Made by a program: the position numbers and the translations under genes. DNA of 64,000 bases, from NCBI RefSeq assembly GCF_009467825.1, contig NZ_WIOK01000001.1:1-64000 (forward strand), given 5' to 3'. This DNA is from Cyclobacterium xiamenense (GTDB lineage Bacteria; Bacteroidota; Bacteroidia; Cytophagales; Cyclobacteriaceae). Each line of letters opens with the position of its first letter. Position 1 is the stretch's first letter. This document shows positions 32,974 to 43,549 of the stretch, in pieces. The notes below the pieces were generated by a model. It searched no databases and had not been told where the DNA came from. It was given only the letters and a program-made list of their open reading frames with translations.

Positions 32974-34632
32974 ATGAAGAAGACGCTTGTACTAATCCTT
33001 ATTCTGGTAGGTAGTATTGCTGCCTTACTTACCGTCTTGCCTTTTCTGGTCAATCAATACCTGAATCGAAATGCCGAGCGCATTGTGTCCAACATGATTA
33101 CCCGGACCAATGATTTTGCCGGACACGAGGTGTCCTTTGGCGACATCCACCTGGATTACGATTACAGAGGCACGTACCTGAAAATGGATTCGGTAGACAT
33201 CAGGCCCGGTGAGGACCTGGATCCCGATAAAAAAATCAGGTTTCACCTGACGTTTGACGAGGCAAGTCTTACGGGCTTTCGTTGGGTGGACTTTTTATTT
33301 TTTAACAGCATACAGCTGGACTCGGCCTATATCGAAAACGTCGTTTTGGAGACCGTAACGCCGGATTTGGAAGAAATGCAAGCAGGTCAGCAGCCCACCA
33401 CCTCCGATAAAGGCGAGGATTACCAGGCGATTGGCTTAAATCACCTTCGGGTAAATAAAGTCTCCTTCGAAAACCGAGACAACGAAACGGATTCCGTACG
33501 CCTCTCCCTGACGGATTTGTTCGTTTTTGCCGATGGCTTTCGCCTCGACAAGGAGGACAGGGAAAGGCCCGACGCGCTTTTCTCGGTCGAAAGTATCGAG
33601 GGATACCTGGCCAATGCACAGGTACACCTAAACAATTCCCTAAATGTGGTCGAAGCGCGAGACCTGTCCTTCAATACCCGGGATCAGCGACTTATTGTCG
33701 AGGAGATCTCCTTTCGGAATAAATTGAGGAAATACGCCTATGTCAACCGGTTTGAAAAGGAAACCAACTGGATGGAGCTTACCGATGCCCGCATGCAATT
33801 GGATGGAATGGATTTCCAGGCATACTTCCGGGAAGGAACGATTTCTGCGGATACCCTGCGTCTGGAGGGACTGGACCTGGATGTATTTCGGGACAAGCGA
33901 AAAGTGGAAGACACCAGCAAACGACCCAAAATGATCCACGAGATCCTGGAAGGGCTACCCAGAAAGCTGCATTTGCCTGCCATTGCTTTTTCGGACATTC
34001 GGATTACCTATGAAGAGAGGCCGGAAACCAAGGCCCCCACTGCCGGAAAAATATTTTTTGATCAGGTGGAGGGGGAAATCAGCGGGTTTAGTACCGTTGG
34101 AGAAACCTCCGCCCAAACCGACACCCTCCGGGTGAGCGCCAGGGGCAGGCTTATGGGCCAGGGGCAAATCGACCTGCAGGCGGACCACCTGATCAACGAC
34201 CGCAAAGGCACCTTTTTTCTGAAGGGCAGCGTGGGAGCAATGAACCTACCGATGCTAAATGACATGATCATGCCTGCCACACGGGTTGCCTTAAAAAGTG
34301 GAAGACTAAACGACCTCTTTTTTGATATCCGCGCAAACGACCTGGAGGGAACAGGGCAGGTCATCGCCAGGTACGAGGATTTGGAAATTGAGATTCTCGA
34401 TAAAAATTTTAAACGAAACCAAAATGCGTTTCGGAGAATTGGCGCTTTTTTGGCAAACAAGGTGGTCATTCGCACCCAAAATCCCAAGAAATCGGGAGAT
34501 CTGAGCAAAGGAGCCGTGTACTTCGAGCGGGAAAAGCACAAATTTGTCTTTCACTACTGGTGGAATTTGGTACTCAGCGGGCTCAAATCCACCATTACCG
34601 GGCAGACCGAAGAGGAAATGCGGGAAAAATAA
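32974..34632 (+). CDS. AsmA-like membrane-anchored protein
   Basis: The 552-residue protein has one N-terminal transmembrane helix (LVLILILVGSIAALLTVLPFLV) followed by a large periplasmic part. That part resembles AsmA/DUF748-type beta-rich proteins, with repeated pieces such as VSFGDIHLDYDYRGTYLKMD and GLNHLRVNKVSFENRD. The family belongs with TamB-like bridge proteins thought to move phospholipids between membranes. It follows the transglycosylase gene and is followed by uvrA on the same strand. Specific function is unproven. Confidence 0.65.
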   Translation: MKKTLVLILILVGSIAALLTVLPFLVNQYLNRNAERIVSNMITRTNDFAGHEVSFGDIHLDYDYRGTYLKMDSVDIRPGEDLDPDKKIRFHLTFDEASLTGFRWVDFLFFNSIQLDSAYIENVVLETVTPDLEEMQAGQQPTTSDKGEDYQAIGLNHLRVNKVSFENRDNETDSVRLSLTDLFVFADGFRLDKEDRERPDALFSVESIEGYLANAQVHLNNSLNVVEARDLSFNTRDQRLIVEEISFRNKLRKYAYVNRFEKETNWMELTDARMQLDGMDFQAYFREGTISADTLRLEGLDLDVFRDKRKVEDTSKRPKMIHEILEGLPRKLHLPAIAFSDIRITYEERPETKAPTAGKIFFDQVEGEISGFSTVGETSAQTDTLRVSARGRLMGQGQIDLQADHLINDRKGTFFLKGSVGAMNLPMLNDMIMPATRVALKSGRLNDLFFDIRANDLEGTGQVIARYEDLEIEILDKNFKRNQNAFRRIGAFLANKVVIRTQNPKKSGDLSKGAVYFEREKHKFVFHYWWNLVLSGLKSTITGQTEEEMREK

Positions 34633-34751
34633 GTTGCCGGAATGTGCGAAACCTTCCAGTTGTTTTTTAGGTTATTTAGGTTGGGTTAAGGCCTTTCCCA
34701 TCCGATTCCTTAATTTTGTCCATTCAACCAATTATCGCGCAAGCCGTTCGT

Positions 34752-37601
34752 ATGTCAGCAGAAAAAACACCGTCGCAGGATTACATTGAGATTTTTGGCG
34801 CCCGGGAACACAACCTAAAAAATCTGGACCTGACCATTCCCCGAAACAAATTGGTGGTAATTACGGGGCTGAGCGGGAGCGGGAAAAGCTCTCTGGCCTT
34901 TGATACCATCTATGCGGAAGGGCAGCGGCGGTACATGGAAAGTTTTTCTGCGTACGCCCGCTCCTTTTTGGGAGGAATGGAACGTCCCGATGTAGACAAA
35001 ATCAACGGCCTGTCTCCCGTCATATCCATTGAACAAAAAACTACCTCCAAAAACCCCCGGTCCACGGTAGGTACGGTTACCGAGATTTACGATTTCATGC
35101 GCTTGTTGTACGCAAGATCGGCAGAGGCCTTCTCCTACCTATCGGGTGATAAAATGGTGCGACAGACGGAGGACCAAATCATCGAACAGATCTTTCAGTC
35201 GTTTTCCGGAAAGCGATTGTCTATCATGGCACCGGTGGTCAAAGGAAGAAAAGGACATTACCGGGAATTGTTTGAGCAGGTACGAAAAATGGGCTATTCC
35301 CGTGTTCGAATCGACGGGGAAGTATGTGAGTTGCAGCCAAAAATGCAGGTAGACCGGTACAAGATCCACGATATAGAAATCGTGGTCGACCGGGTAGTGG
35401 CCACAGAAAGCGACCGCTACCGCATTACCCAATCCCTCAAGACAGCCCTGCAACACGGAAAAGGCATCGTAATGCTGCTGGACGAGTCGGGCAAGATCCA
35501 CCATTTCTCCAAGTTCCTGATGGATCCGCAAACCGGTCTCAGCTACGACGAGCCAGCTCCCAATTCCTTTTCTTTCAACAGTCCCTATGGGGCCTGCCCC
35601 ACCTGCAACGGTCTGGGTGTGATCGAAGAAATCACCCGGGAAAACGTGATTCCCGACCCCTCGCTGAGTACCAGCCGCGGTGGGATTGCCCCGCTAGGGG
35701 AATACCGGGATATTTGGATATTCAAAAAAATCGAAGCCATTCTCAAACGCTACAAAGGTAGCCTCGCCACGCCCATTGCCAAACTGGACGATAAGGTGGT
35801 AGATATTTTGCTCTACGGTGACAAACAGGAAGTAGCCGTAGACTCTGTAAAATACCCGGGTACCAAATGGACGACAACCTTTGAAGGCATCCTTAACTTT
35901 CTTCAGAAGCAACAGGAAGGAGGTACCGACAAGATGCAAAAATGGATCAGCGATTTTACCAGCTCCCGTACCTGCCCCGATTGCGAAGGCTATCGGCTAA
36001 AGAAAGAGGCGCTGCATTTTAAAATTGCTGGCAAGCACATCGGCGAGTTGGCCCAGATGGATATTCGAACGCTTGGCGATTGGTTTGCCAGCATCGAGGA
36101 GCGGATGACCAAGCGGCAGCAGGTGATTGGGGCGGAAGTTTTAAAAGAAATCCGAAAGCGCATCGGGTTTTTATTAGATATCGGCCTGGATTACCTGTCG
36201 CTTAACCGTCCCCTTCGCACCCTCTCGGGAGGAGAAGCCCAGCGTATCCGCCTCGCCACGCAGATCGGTACACAGCTGGTAGGGGTGTTGTACATTTTGG
36301 ACGAACCCAGCATCGGCCTGCACCAGCGGGACAATGTGAAACTGACCCGGGCCCTGAAGGATTTGAGGGATTTGGGAAATTCGGTAATCGTCGTCGAACA
36401 CGACCGTGACATGATGATGGAAGCGGACTACGTGCTGGATATCGGCCCTGGCGCCGGCAGGCATGGCGGGCATGTCGTGGCCAGTGGCAGTCCGGGGCAG
36501 CTGCTCCAGTCAGATAGCCTGACGTCCCGGTACCTGAATGGGGAGCTGCGCATTGCGGTGCCCGAGAAACGGCGAAGCGGATCCGGAAAGAAATTAAAGC
36601 TAAAGGGAGCCAGCGGGAACAACCTGAAGCAGGTAAATCTGGAAATCCCGCTGGGTACCATGGTATGCGTCACGGGTGTTTCCGGATCGGGAAAAAGTTC
36701 GTTGATTCACGAAACCCTGTACCCCTTGCTCAATCGGCAGTTTTACAATTCCCGGAAGGAGCCGCTTCCTCACAAGGAAATCAAAGGGTTGGAGCATTTG
36801 GATAAGGTGATCGAAGTGGACCAGTCGCCGATCGGTCGCACCCCCCGGTCCAACCCGGCTACGTATACCGGTGTTTTTACCGATATCCGGGCATTGTTTA
36901 CCGAGTTGCCAGAAGCCAAAATCCGGGGATACAAACCGGGCCGTTTTTCGTTCAATGTAAAAGGCGGACGTTGCGAAGACTGCGAAGGGGGAGGTATGAA
37001 ACTGATTGAAATGGATTTTCTTCCGGATGTGCATATTCCCTGTGAAACCTGTAAGGGCAAACGGTACAACCGGGAAACGCTGGAGGTGCGCTTTAAGGGG
37101 AAATCCATTGCCGACGTATTGGACATGACCGTGGAACAAGCCGTGGCCTTTTTTGAAAACCAGCCAAAGATTCTTCGCAAGATCAAGACGCTGCACGAAG
37201 TAGGCCTGGACTACATTACCCTGGGGCAACATGCCACTACCTTGTCTGGAGGAGAAGCACAGCGGGTGAAACTGGCTACCGAGCTATCAAAAAAAGATAC
37301 CGGAAAAACCTTTTATATTCTGGATGAACCGACCACGGGCCTGCATTTTCAGGACATCGAGCATTTGCTGGAAGTGCTTCAAAAGTTGGTGGATAAAGGA
37401 AACACGGTACTGATCATCGAACACAACATGGACGTGATCAAGGTGGCGGACCACATCGTGGATTTGGGTCCGGAGGGGGGGCAGAAAGGAGGAGAAATAC
37501 TTTTTAGCGGCACACCCGAAAAAATGTGCACCTTCAGCGGTGGATATACCGCTCAATTTTTAAAGGAAGAATTGTCCCGAAAAGTGGATTTACAGGTCTA
37601 A
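34752..37601 (+). CDS. uvrA: Excinuclease ABC subunit A
   Basis: UvrA scans DNA for bulky lesions and loads UvrB. The 949-residue protein has two ABC ATPase modules. The first has Walker [10 protein letters not shown] near residue 35 and the second GVSGSGKSS near 640. Both have signature LSGGEAQR motifs (near 490 and 830) with Walker [11 protein letters not shown] and [10 protein letters not shown]. Zinc-finger cysteines appear in [16 protein letters not shown] and [20 protein letters not shown] 34752 (MSAEKTPS) is chosen over an in-frame ATG 12 codons upstream, because it matches the family start. Confidence 0.97.
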   Translation: MSAEKTPSQDYIEIFGAREHNLKNLDLTIPRNKLVVITGLSGSGKSSLAFDTIYAEGQRRYMESFSAYARSFLGGMERPDVDKINGLSPVISIEQKTTSKNPRSTVGTVTEIYDFMRLLYARSAEAFSYLSGDKMVRQTEDQIIEQIFQSFSGKRLSIMAPVVKGRKGHYRELFEQVRKMGYSRVRIDGEVCELQPKMQVDRYKIHDIEIVVDRVVATESDRYRITQSLKTALQHGKGIVMLLDESGKIHHFSKFLMDPQTGLSYDEPAPNSFSFNSPYGACPTCNGLGVIEEITRENVIPDPSLSTSRGGIAPLGEYRDIWIFKKIEAILKRYKGSLATPIAKLDDKVVDILLYGDKQEVAVDSVKYPGTKWTTTFEGILNFLQKQQEGGTDKMQKWISDFTSSRTCPDCEGYRLKKEALHFKIAGKHIGELAQMDIRTLGDWFASIEERMTKRQQVIGAEVLKEIRKRIGFLLDIGLDYLSLNRPLRTLSGGEAQRIRLATQIGTQLVGVLYILDEPSIGLHQRDNVKLTRALKDLRDLGNSVIVVEHDRDMMMEADYVLDIGPGAGRHGGHVVASGSPGQLLQSDSLTSRYLNGELRIAVPEKRRSGSGKKLKLKGASGNNLKQVNLEIPLGTMVCVTGVSGSGKSSLIHETLYPLLNRQFYNSRKEPLPHKEIKGLEHLDKVIEVDQSPIGRTPRSNPATYTGVFTDIRALFTELPEAKIRGYKPGRFSFNVKGGRCEDCEGGGMKLIEMDFLPDVHIPCETCKGKRYNRETLEVRFKGKSIADVLDMTVEQAVAFFENQPKILRKIKTLHEVGLDYITLGQHATTLSGGEAQRVKLATELSKKDTGKTFYILDEPTTGLHFQDIEHLLEVLQKLVDKGNTVLIIEHNMDVIKVADHIVDLGPEGGQKGGEILFSGTPEKMCTFSGGYTAQFLKEELSRKVDLQV

Positions 37602-37751
37602 TGGGCATTTATTAAAATTAATGTTACCTTAAAATTAAATTTCGGAATATAATTTTAAAATTTGATAATTTCTTTTTTTCAGGGGCTACGATTTATTAAG
37701 TCAATTTTGCAGCAGTAAATAATCTGACTTACTACATCTAATACCTAAATT

Positions 37752-39287
37752 ATAAAACGTATCTTCAAAGGGATGATCTCACTCGTACTCGCAGCCGGCC
37801 TGTTGGTCGCTTGTGGAGAAGAGGAGACCCCCAACAATTTTGTCAGCATTTCTGGCATTCCTGCCACGGCAGTGATTCAAGCCGGTGAAACCGTAGGTCC
37901 CGTGACTGCTTCTATTAGTGCACCGGATGGTCTCGCTTCCCTCATCATACGTAGGGACGGCAGTACGATTGAGACCGTGAACTTCAACGGTGAAACGTCC
38001 GCCAGTCATGAGTTTTCCTATACGTCTACGGAGGCGGATGCAAATGGTAATATCGTATTTGAATTCGTGGCAACGGATAGCAACGGGGACAGCCAAACCG
38101 TCACTCATGTACTGACTGTAGGCGAGGTGCCTAGCGTGATCCGGGTGGCCGACAACATCACCGCCGACCAGACTTGGGAAACAGGAAAAACCTATATCCT
38201 GGGTGGACGAATCACCGTCACCAGTGGAACCGAGCTAACCATTCAGCCAGGAGTTGTGGTGAAAGGAGAAGCCGGATCAGGGGCCAATGCAACCGCCCTT
38301 GTAATCGCCCGCGGGGCTACCATCAATGCCGTCGGGTCAGCTACACAGCCCATTATTTTCACTTCTGTTGCCGATGAAATCGAGCCGGGAATGATCGCCA
38401 GTCCGAATCTCGATGCTGACCTGGATGGTCTATGGGGAGGTTTGTTGATTTTAGGGAATGCCCCCAGTTCCCTTGCCGGGGAAGTATCCGAAGTACAAAT
38501 CGAAGGAATTCCACCTTCTGATACCAACGGACTCTACGGAGGTAGCGATCCGGACGATAATTCCGGTAAGCTCAAGTGGGTTTCCATTCGACATGGAGGT
38601 TCAAATATTGGTGAAGGCAACGAAATCAACGGTCTGACACTTGGTGGTGTAGGATCCCTTACAGAAATTGAAAACATCGAAGTAATTGGTAACCAAGACG
38701 ATGGAATCGAGTGGTTTGGTGGAACCGTAAATGTTAAAAACGCGATCGTTTGGAATTCCGGCGACGATGCACTGGATACAGACCAGTCTTGGGCGGGTAC
38801 CATGGATAATTTTATCTTGATCTGCGGTCCCAATACCGACCATGCCTTGGAAATCGATGGTCCGGAAGGATCCTTCAATGCAGCCCATACCTTGACAAAC
38901 GGAACCGTGATTGGAAACGATGTTTCTGAATTGGGTGATTTCCGGGATGGTGCCCGAGGTACGTTTGAAAACATTTACTTCTTCGGTTTTGCCGATCCTG
39001 CAGAAACCGGTGGAAGGGGTGATTTATCGCTAAGCGGAGAGGTGGATGAAGATGGAAACCCAATTGGGAATAAATCATTGGATAATTTCACCAATGGAAT
39101 CTTAAATTTCTCAAATCTTGAGATTACCCCCGCCGATGGAACGATGCTTTCTACCATTTTCAGAAATGGGACGCACGTTCACGCCTCGGAAGTTGCACTT
39201 CATGAAAACACGGTAGGTGCAGACAGGACCGCATTTGAAGGATGGTCTTGGGCAGCTGTTTCCGGCGCATTGGACGATTTAAAGTGA
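37752..39287 (+). CDS. Surface lipoprotein with beta-helix-like domain, paired with TonB receptor
   Basis: The mature part has an N-terminal Ig-like segment (to about residue 120). A long Gly/Asp/Asn-rich part follows, resembling a right-handed parallel beta-helix (GIEWFGGTVNVKNAIVWNSGDDALDTD). The lipobox is VACGEEE. The first ATG (37773) would leave only 13 residues before the Cys and no positive charge. Starting at ATA 37752 gives IKRIFKG ahead of the hydrophobic core, a normal n-region, so a non-canonical start or an ATG-to-ATA change is possible. It precedes a TonB-dependent receptor, suggesting a surface ligand-binding pair. The ligand is unknown. Confidence 0.7.
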   Translation: MKRIFKGMISLVLAAGLLVACGEEETPNNFVSISGIPATAVIQAGETVGPVTASISAPDGLASLIIRRDGSTIETVNFNGETSASHEFSYTSTEADANGNIVFEFVATDSNGDSQTVTHVLTVGEVPSVIRVADNITADQTWETGKTYILGGRITVTSGTELTIQPGVVVKGEAGSGANATALVIARGATINAVGSATQPIIFTSVADEIEPGMIASPNLDADLDGLWGGLLILGNAPSSLAGEVSEVQIEGIPPSDTNGLYGGSDPDDNSGKLKWVSIRHGGSNIGEGNEINGLTLGGVGSLTEIENIEVIGNQDDGIEWFGGTVNVKNAIVWNSGDDALDTDQSWAGTMDNFILICGPNTDHALEIDGPEGSFNAAHTLTNGTVIGNDVSELGDFRDGARGTFENIYFFGFADPAETGGRGDLSLSGEVDEDGNPIGNKSLDNFTNGILNFSNLEITPADGTMLSTIFRNGTHVHASEVALHENTVGADRTAFEGWSWAAVSGALDDLK

Positions 39288-39316
39288 TAATTAAATTACC
39301 AGTAAATGACTTTTTG

Positions 39317-39353
39317 AAAGGGATGGTTCAACCATCCCTTTCCTTACTTTTTT
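39317..39353 (+). terminator. Terminator between lipoprotein and TonB receptor genes
   Basis: Stem AAAGGGATGG/CCATCCCTTT with a 5-base loop is followed by a T-rich stretch (ccttactttttt). It may reduce rather than abolish transcription into the receptor gene 36 bp later. Confidence 0.75.
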
Positions 39354-39388
39354 AGCTAAACTCGCTGTATTCAAAACAATTTAATTCA

Positions 39389-42265
39389 ATGAAAATGATA
39401 CTAAAAAGCTGGTTTTTTCTAGGACTGGCATTCATGTCTACCCTGGCCCTGGCGCAAAACGGCACGGTGCGGGGAACCATTTACGACGAAGGAACCGGTG
39501 AACCCCTGTTCGGTGTGGCGGTATCCGTCGTGGGAACACAGATTGGCGCCGTCACGGATTTCGACGGCGACTTTGAACTGCAATTAGCCCCAGGGACTTA
39601 TACCCTGCAGGCTTCGTTCATATCGTACAATACCCTTAGTCTGGAGGGAATTGCCGTAACGGCGGGAGCTGTGACCGTACTGGATAACCTAAGATTGACC
39701 GAGTATACCTCCGATCTGGAGACCGTTACCATTTCTGCGGAAGCCATTCGGACCACCGAGGCGGCTTTGATGACCGTGAAACGGAATGCGGCACAACTGA
39801 TGGACGGTATCTCCTCCGCTGCCTTTCGGCAGATTGGTGACGGGGACGCCGCCTCTGCTATCAAGCGTGTGACCGGTGTTTCCATCGAAGGAGGAAAGTA
39901 CGTGTATATCCGCGGACTGGGAGACCGCTATACCAAGACGGTACTGAATGGGGTGGATATTCCCGGGCTGGACCCGGACCGAAACACCATTCAGATGGAC
40001 ATCTTTCCAACCAATATCATTGATAACATCATCGTATCCAAGTCCTTTACCAGTAACCTTCCGGCAGATTTTACCGGGGGCGTCGTGGATATCGAGACCA
40101 AGGATTTTCCCGAGGAAAAGACCATGCGGCTGTCCTTAAGTGGGGGGTACAATCCCTCCATGCATTTCAATGGAGATTTTCTACGTGCTGGTACCAGTGG
40201 TACCGATATTCTGGGCTTTGATAACGGATTCCGGGACATCCCGACCAAAGGGGTTGCCGATATCCCGCAATTTGCCGATGTGGTCGGAAACCCTTCCGGA
40301 GAAAGAGGACAACTCTACCAGCGCATTCTTCGTGATTTCAACCCCGAATTTGGAGGAAGAAGGGATCCAAATGCGATGAACGTGGGCCTCGGCTTTTCGT
40401 TAGGAAATCAGCTGGCACTTGGTGGCAATACGCTAGGCTATAACCTGGCGCTTACGTATAAAAACAGCTCAGAATACTTTCAAGATGCCGAGTACAACCT
40501 GTTTGCCAAGCCCAGGGATAACGATGAAACCGAATTGGAGCCCCTGGAACGCTCGAAAGGTAGCTTTGGGGTCAATAACGTATTGCTAGGCGGTCTCTTC
40601 GGACTGGCCTATAAGACGGACCTTTCCAAGTACAAATTGAACTTGATTCGCTTGCAAAACGGCGAATCGAAGGTCGGTATTTTTGACTTTGAAAACACCA
40701 ACCTGGGTGCGGTATTTGAAGCGGATCAGTACAACATCGAATACAGCCAGCGCTCGCTTACCAACCTGATGCTCTCCGGAGCACACTTTCTAAAAAATGG
40801 TGATTGGGAGGTTAATTGGAAGGTTTCACCCACCCTATCCACCATTGATGATCCGGACGTACGCGTGCTGCGTTTTCGACGGCCCAATCAGACCATCTCT
40901 TCGGAGGTAGGCCTGCCCCAACGGATCTGGCGTTCACTGGAAGAACAAAACCTGGTCGGAAAACTCGATTTGACCAATAATCACCAGCTATTCGGGAAAA
41001 CTGCAAAACTCAAGTTTGGGTCCTCTTATGTCTACAAGCAACGCGATTTTCTAATTGAGGATTTTCAGTTTTCTACTGGCAATACCACCTTCACAGGGGA
41101 TCCAAACGAGGTCCTTCGGGAGGAAAACCTTTTCTCCGAGACAAATCGAAACGGCGTTCGGTACAATCCGCTGTTTATTCCCAACAACCCGAACAGTTTC
41201 GAAGCAAATTTGCGCAACCTCGGTGTATACGTACACAGCGAGTTTACGCTAGTCGATCAGCTGAGGGCCATTGTTGGACTTCGTGCCGAAAAATACGATC
41301 AGTTTTATACCGGATCCAATCAAACCCGAACCATTGTTTTTGATAACGAGCGGGTACTCGATGACATGGACTTTTTCCCAACCATTAACCTGATCAATGG
41401 AATTAAGGAAAACCAAAATATCCGCTTATCCTTCTCCCGTACCATCGCCCGACCTTCGTTTAAGGAAATGTCCTTCGCGGAGATACTGGATCCTATTACC
41501 GGACGGACCTTTATCGGAGGCCTGTTTGAAGAAACCACCAATGGAGGTACCGAAGTCCTTTGGAACGGGCAACTGGAGGCCACCCGAATCAATAATTTTG
41601 ATTTGAGATGGGAAAAATTCCTTCCGGCAGGGCAGCTGTTCTCCGTCAGTGCCTTTTACAAGACTTTTGACAAGCCCATAGAGATGGTGCAGTTTTTGTC
41701 CGATCCGGGCGCCTTTCAGCCCAGAAACGTAGGAAACGGTACGGTGGCCGGTTTGGAGTTGGAACTGAGAAAGTCCCTGTCTTTCGTCGCTCCAAAGTTG
41801 GAAAACCTGTTTTTCACCTTTAATGGCACGCTGACGGAATCCACTATTCAGATGTCTCCATCTGAATTACGATCCCGACAGCTGACCGCACGGGAGGGAC
41901 AGGAAATCGGTGCCAAACGGGACATGGCCGGGCAGGCACCCTATATCATCAATTCGGGCATCGCCTACAACGATTTTGTCTCCGGTATGGAAGCCGGGAT
42001 CTTTTATAACGTACAGGGATCTACGCTGAACTATATCGGTTTCGGTAACCGAACCGATACCTATACTGTGCCCTTTCATGCCGTAAACCTGAGCATCAAC
42101 AAGACGCTGGGTCAGGAGGAACGCATGAAGGCGGGGTTGGTCGTGCAAAACCTACTGAACCAATCCCGTCAAGAGGTATTTAGATCCTATCAGGCCGAAG
42201 ATCAGATTTTTACCAGCCTGAATCCGGGGACCTTGATCAATTTTAGTTTTTCCTATTCGCTCTAA
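39389..42265 (+). CDS. TonB-dependent outer-membrane receptor
   Basis: The 958-residue protein has a signal peptide (AFMSTLALAQ). A CarboxypepD_reg-like domain follows (VRGTIYDEGTGEPLFGVAVSV, residues of about 25-110). The plug domain has RGLGDRYTKTVLNGVDIPG and the FTGGVVDIETKDFP boundary. A large beta-barrel ends in an aromatic-rich strand (INFSFSYSL). Receptors of this type import large substrates such as oligosaccharides or siderophores. The preceding lipoprotein is its likely partner in place of a classical SusD, which I do not see. A strong terminator follows. Confidence 0.92.
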   Translation: MKMILKSWFFLGLAFMSTLALAQNGTVRGTIYDEGTGEPLFGVAVSVVGTQIGAVTDFDGDFELQLAPGTYTLQASFISYNTLSLEGIAVTAGAVTVLDNLRLTEYTSDLETVTISAEAIRTTEAALMTVKRNAAQLMDGISSAAFRQIGDGDAASAIKRVTGVSIEGGKYVYIRGLGDRYTKTVLNGVDIPGLDPDRNTIQMDIFPTNIIDNIIVSKSFTSNLPADFTGGVVDIETKDFPEEKTMRLSLSGGYNPSMHFNGDFLRAGTSGTDILGFDNGFRDIPTKGVADIPQFADVVGNPSGERGQLYQRILRDFNPEFGGRRDPNAMNVGLGFSLGNQLALGGNTLGYNLALTYKNSSEYFQDAEYNLFAKPRDNDETELEPLERSKGSFGVNNVLLGGLFGLAYKTDLSKYKLNLIRLQNGESKVGIFDFENTNLGAVFEADQYNIEYSQRSLTNLMLSGAHFLKNGDWEVNWKVSPTLSTIDDPDVRVLRFRRPNQTISSEVGLPQRIWRSLEEQNLVGKLDLTNNHQLFGKTAKLKFGSSYVYKQRDFLIEDFQFSTGNTTFTGDPNEVLREENLFSETNRNGVRYNPLFIPNNPNSFEANLRNLGVYVHSEFTLVDQLRAIVGLRAEKYDQFYTGSNQTRTIVFDNERVLDDMDFFPTINLINGIKENQNIRLSFSRTIARPSFKEMSFAEILDPITGRTFIGGLFEETTNGGTEVLWNGQLEATRINNFDLRWEKFLPAGQLFSVSAFYKTFDKPIEMVQFLSDPGAFQPRNVGNGTVAGLELELRKSLSFVAPKLENLFFTFNGTLTESTIQMSPSELRSRQLTAREGQEIGAKRDMAGQAPYIINSGIAYNDFVSGMEAGIFYNVQGSTLNYIGFGNRTDTYTVPFHAVNLSINKTLGQEERMKAGLVVQNLLNQSRQEVFRSYQAEDQIFTSLNPGTLINFSFSYSL

Positions 42266-42288
42266 TAGGGAATACCCTTCCTACTAAA

Positions 42289-42322
42289 AAATATCCTTTC
42301 CAAACAGAAAGGATATTTTTTT
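42289..42322 (+). terminator. Terminator of the TonB receptor gene
   Basis: A 12-bp perfect stem (AAATATCCTTTC/GAAAGGATATTT, loop CAAACA) runs into a T-tract. Confidence 0.9.
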
Positions 42323-42376
42323 GTTTCTATGTTAAGAAATTGTTAACTTATGGTAACATTTAATTAATTTGGATAC

Positions 42377-43135
42377 ATGCGTGGGGTTTTTCTTTGGTTA
42401 GTGCTGTTTTGCATCCCGGGGCTATTGGCCGCCGGGAGGGTAGAAGATCTTGCACCAACCTACCGCGAATCATTCCCCAAAAAACATCCGCTCGTTCAAG
42501 CCTGGCTGGCCGAAAGTGTCCCCTTTGTGTCCTTATACGAGAAATTGGAAAAGGATTTTGAGCGGTTCGGTCATTCGGAGCGGATGGTACGTTCCATCTT
42601 TTACCGCTCACATCAACACCTTTTTCATTCGTACAAGCAGTATACCCTGGATCGGGATGCGTTGACCGAAGGTGCCTACGACTGTGTGAGCGGTTCCCTT
42701 ATTTTGGCAGCAATCCTGGATCATTTCGGGTTTCGTTTCGAAGCGATTGAAACCTCTTACCATGTGTTTTTACAGGTAGCGATGGGGGATAATCGACTAT
42801 TGTTGGAAGTGACCGACCCTCGCGGGGGATATATCGCCGATTCGGAGCGGCAGCAGGCATACCTGAGGGGGTATCAGGAGGAATTAGGGGCGAAGGTGCT
42901 GTGGGAGGAAACGAAAAATGAGGGTTCGCCCACCGCGGCCGCCATATACCAAAAAATCACCTTGCAAAACCTCCTCGGCCTGCAGTACTTCAATCAGGCA
43001 ATTCGGTATTTCAACGAAGACAATCCCCTGGCTGCGTATCAGTTTGCTGTCACGGCATTAAAGTACCACGATTCGGATCGGATTCGGGACTTCAGCAATT
43101 TTTTAAAGCAGCAACTGGCACTTGCTTCCCGGTAG
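42377..43135 (+). CDS. Exported transglutaminase-like/cysteine-peptidase-like protein
   Basis: The 252-residue protein has a signal peptide (LVLFCIPGLLAAG). A central region resembles the transglutaminase-like fold, with Cys in AYDCVSGSLILAAILDHFG near residue 100, His in TSYHVFLQV near 128 and Asp in LLEVTDPRGGY near 146, in the order of a Cys-His-Asp triad. The C-terminal part is helical and TPR-like (GLQYFNQAIRYFNEDNPLAAYQFAVTAL). The substrate is unknown. The promoter probably lies directly after the receptor terminator. Confidence 0.65.
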   Translation: MRGVFLWLVLFCIPGLLAAGRVEDLAPTYRESFPKKHPLVQAWLAESVPFVSLYEKLEKDFERFGHSERMVRSIFYRSHQHLFHSYKQYTLDRDALTEGAYDCVSGSLILAAILDHFGFRFEAIETSYHVFLQVAMGDNRLLLEVTDPRGGYIADSERQQAYLRGYQEELGAKVLWEETKNEGSPTAAAIYQKITLQNLLGLQYFNQAIRYFNEDNPLAAYQFAVTALKYHDSDRIRDFSNFLKQQLALASR

Positions 43136-43549
43136 GAGGCGGGCTGCGAAAATTTTAATCTGGGGAGTTGTTTGCGCCGTTTTTTTAGGAGAGTTTGTAG
43201 CCCAATTTGGCCGAAAATAGGGCTACCCGAAATCAATCCACGTCCACGTTTACATGGTAGAAACGCGTGTTTTTAAGGAATTTCAATGCCTGCACCTTTG
43301 GTTGTTTCCGTATTGGGCGTGCCTTGGACGCAGGTTACGGGAATGATACGAGCTGTTGGTGCTGGTTGGGATTGCCTTTTCAGCTCTCGGACGAGTTGCT
43401 GAGCAGGTGCCCATTTTCCATTATACGCCAAGTCACGCAGTCCTTTTCGTACCGGAGAAGGTGGACAAGCTTTCGTATAGGATTCCCTGGGCTTTTGGTG
43501 TAGCATTGCATTGGTCCGAGCTATCTCCGTCAACGCTAAAGGGCCAGTG
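43136..43549. other. Gene-free stretch
   Basis: It lies between convergent genes. Short frames exist on both strands but their composition is not protein-like. No RNA gene, repeat or clear terminator was recognised. Confidence 0.35.

Noticed and set aside
43273-43533. An 86-codon minus-strand gene
   Set aside because: No recognisable motif and no supporting start or operon context.
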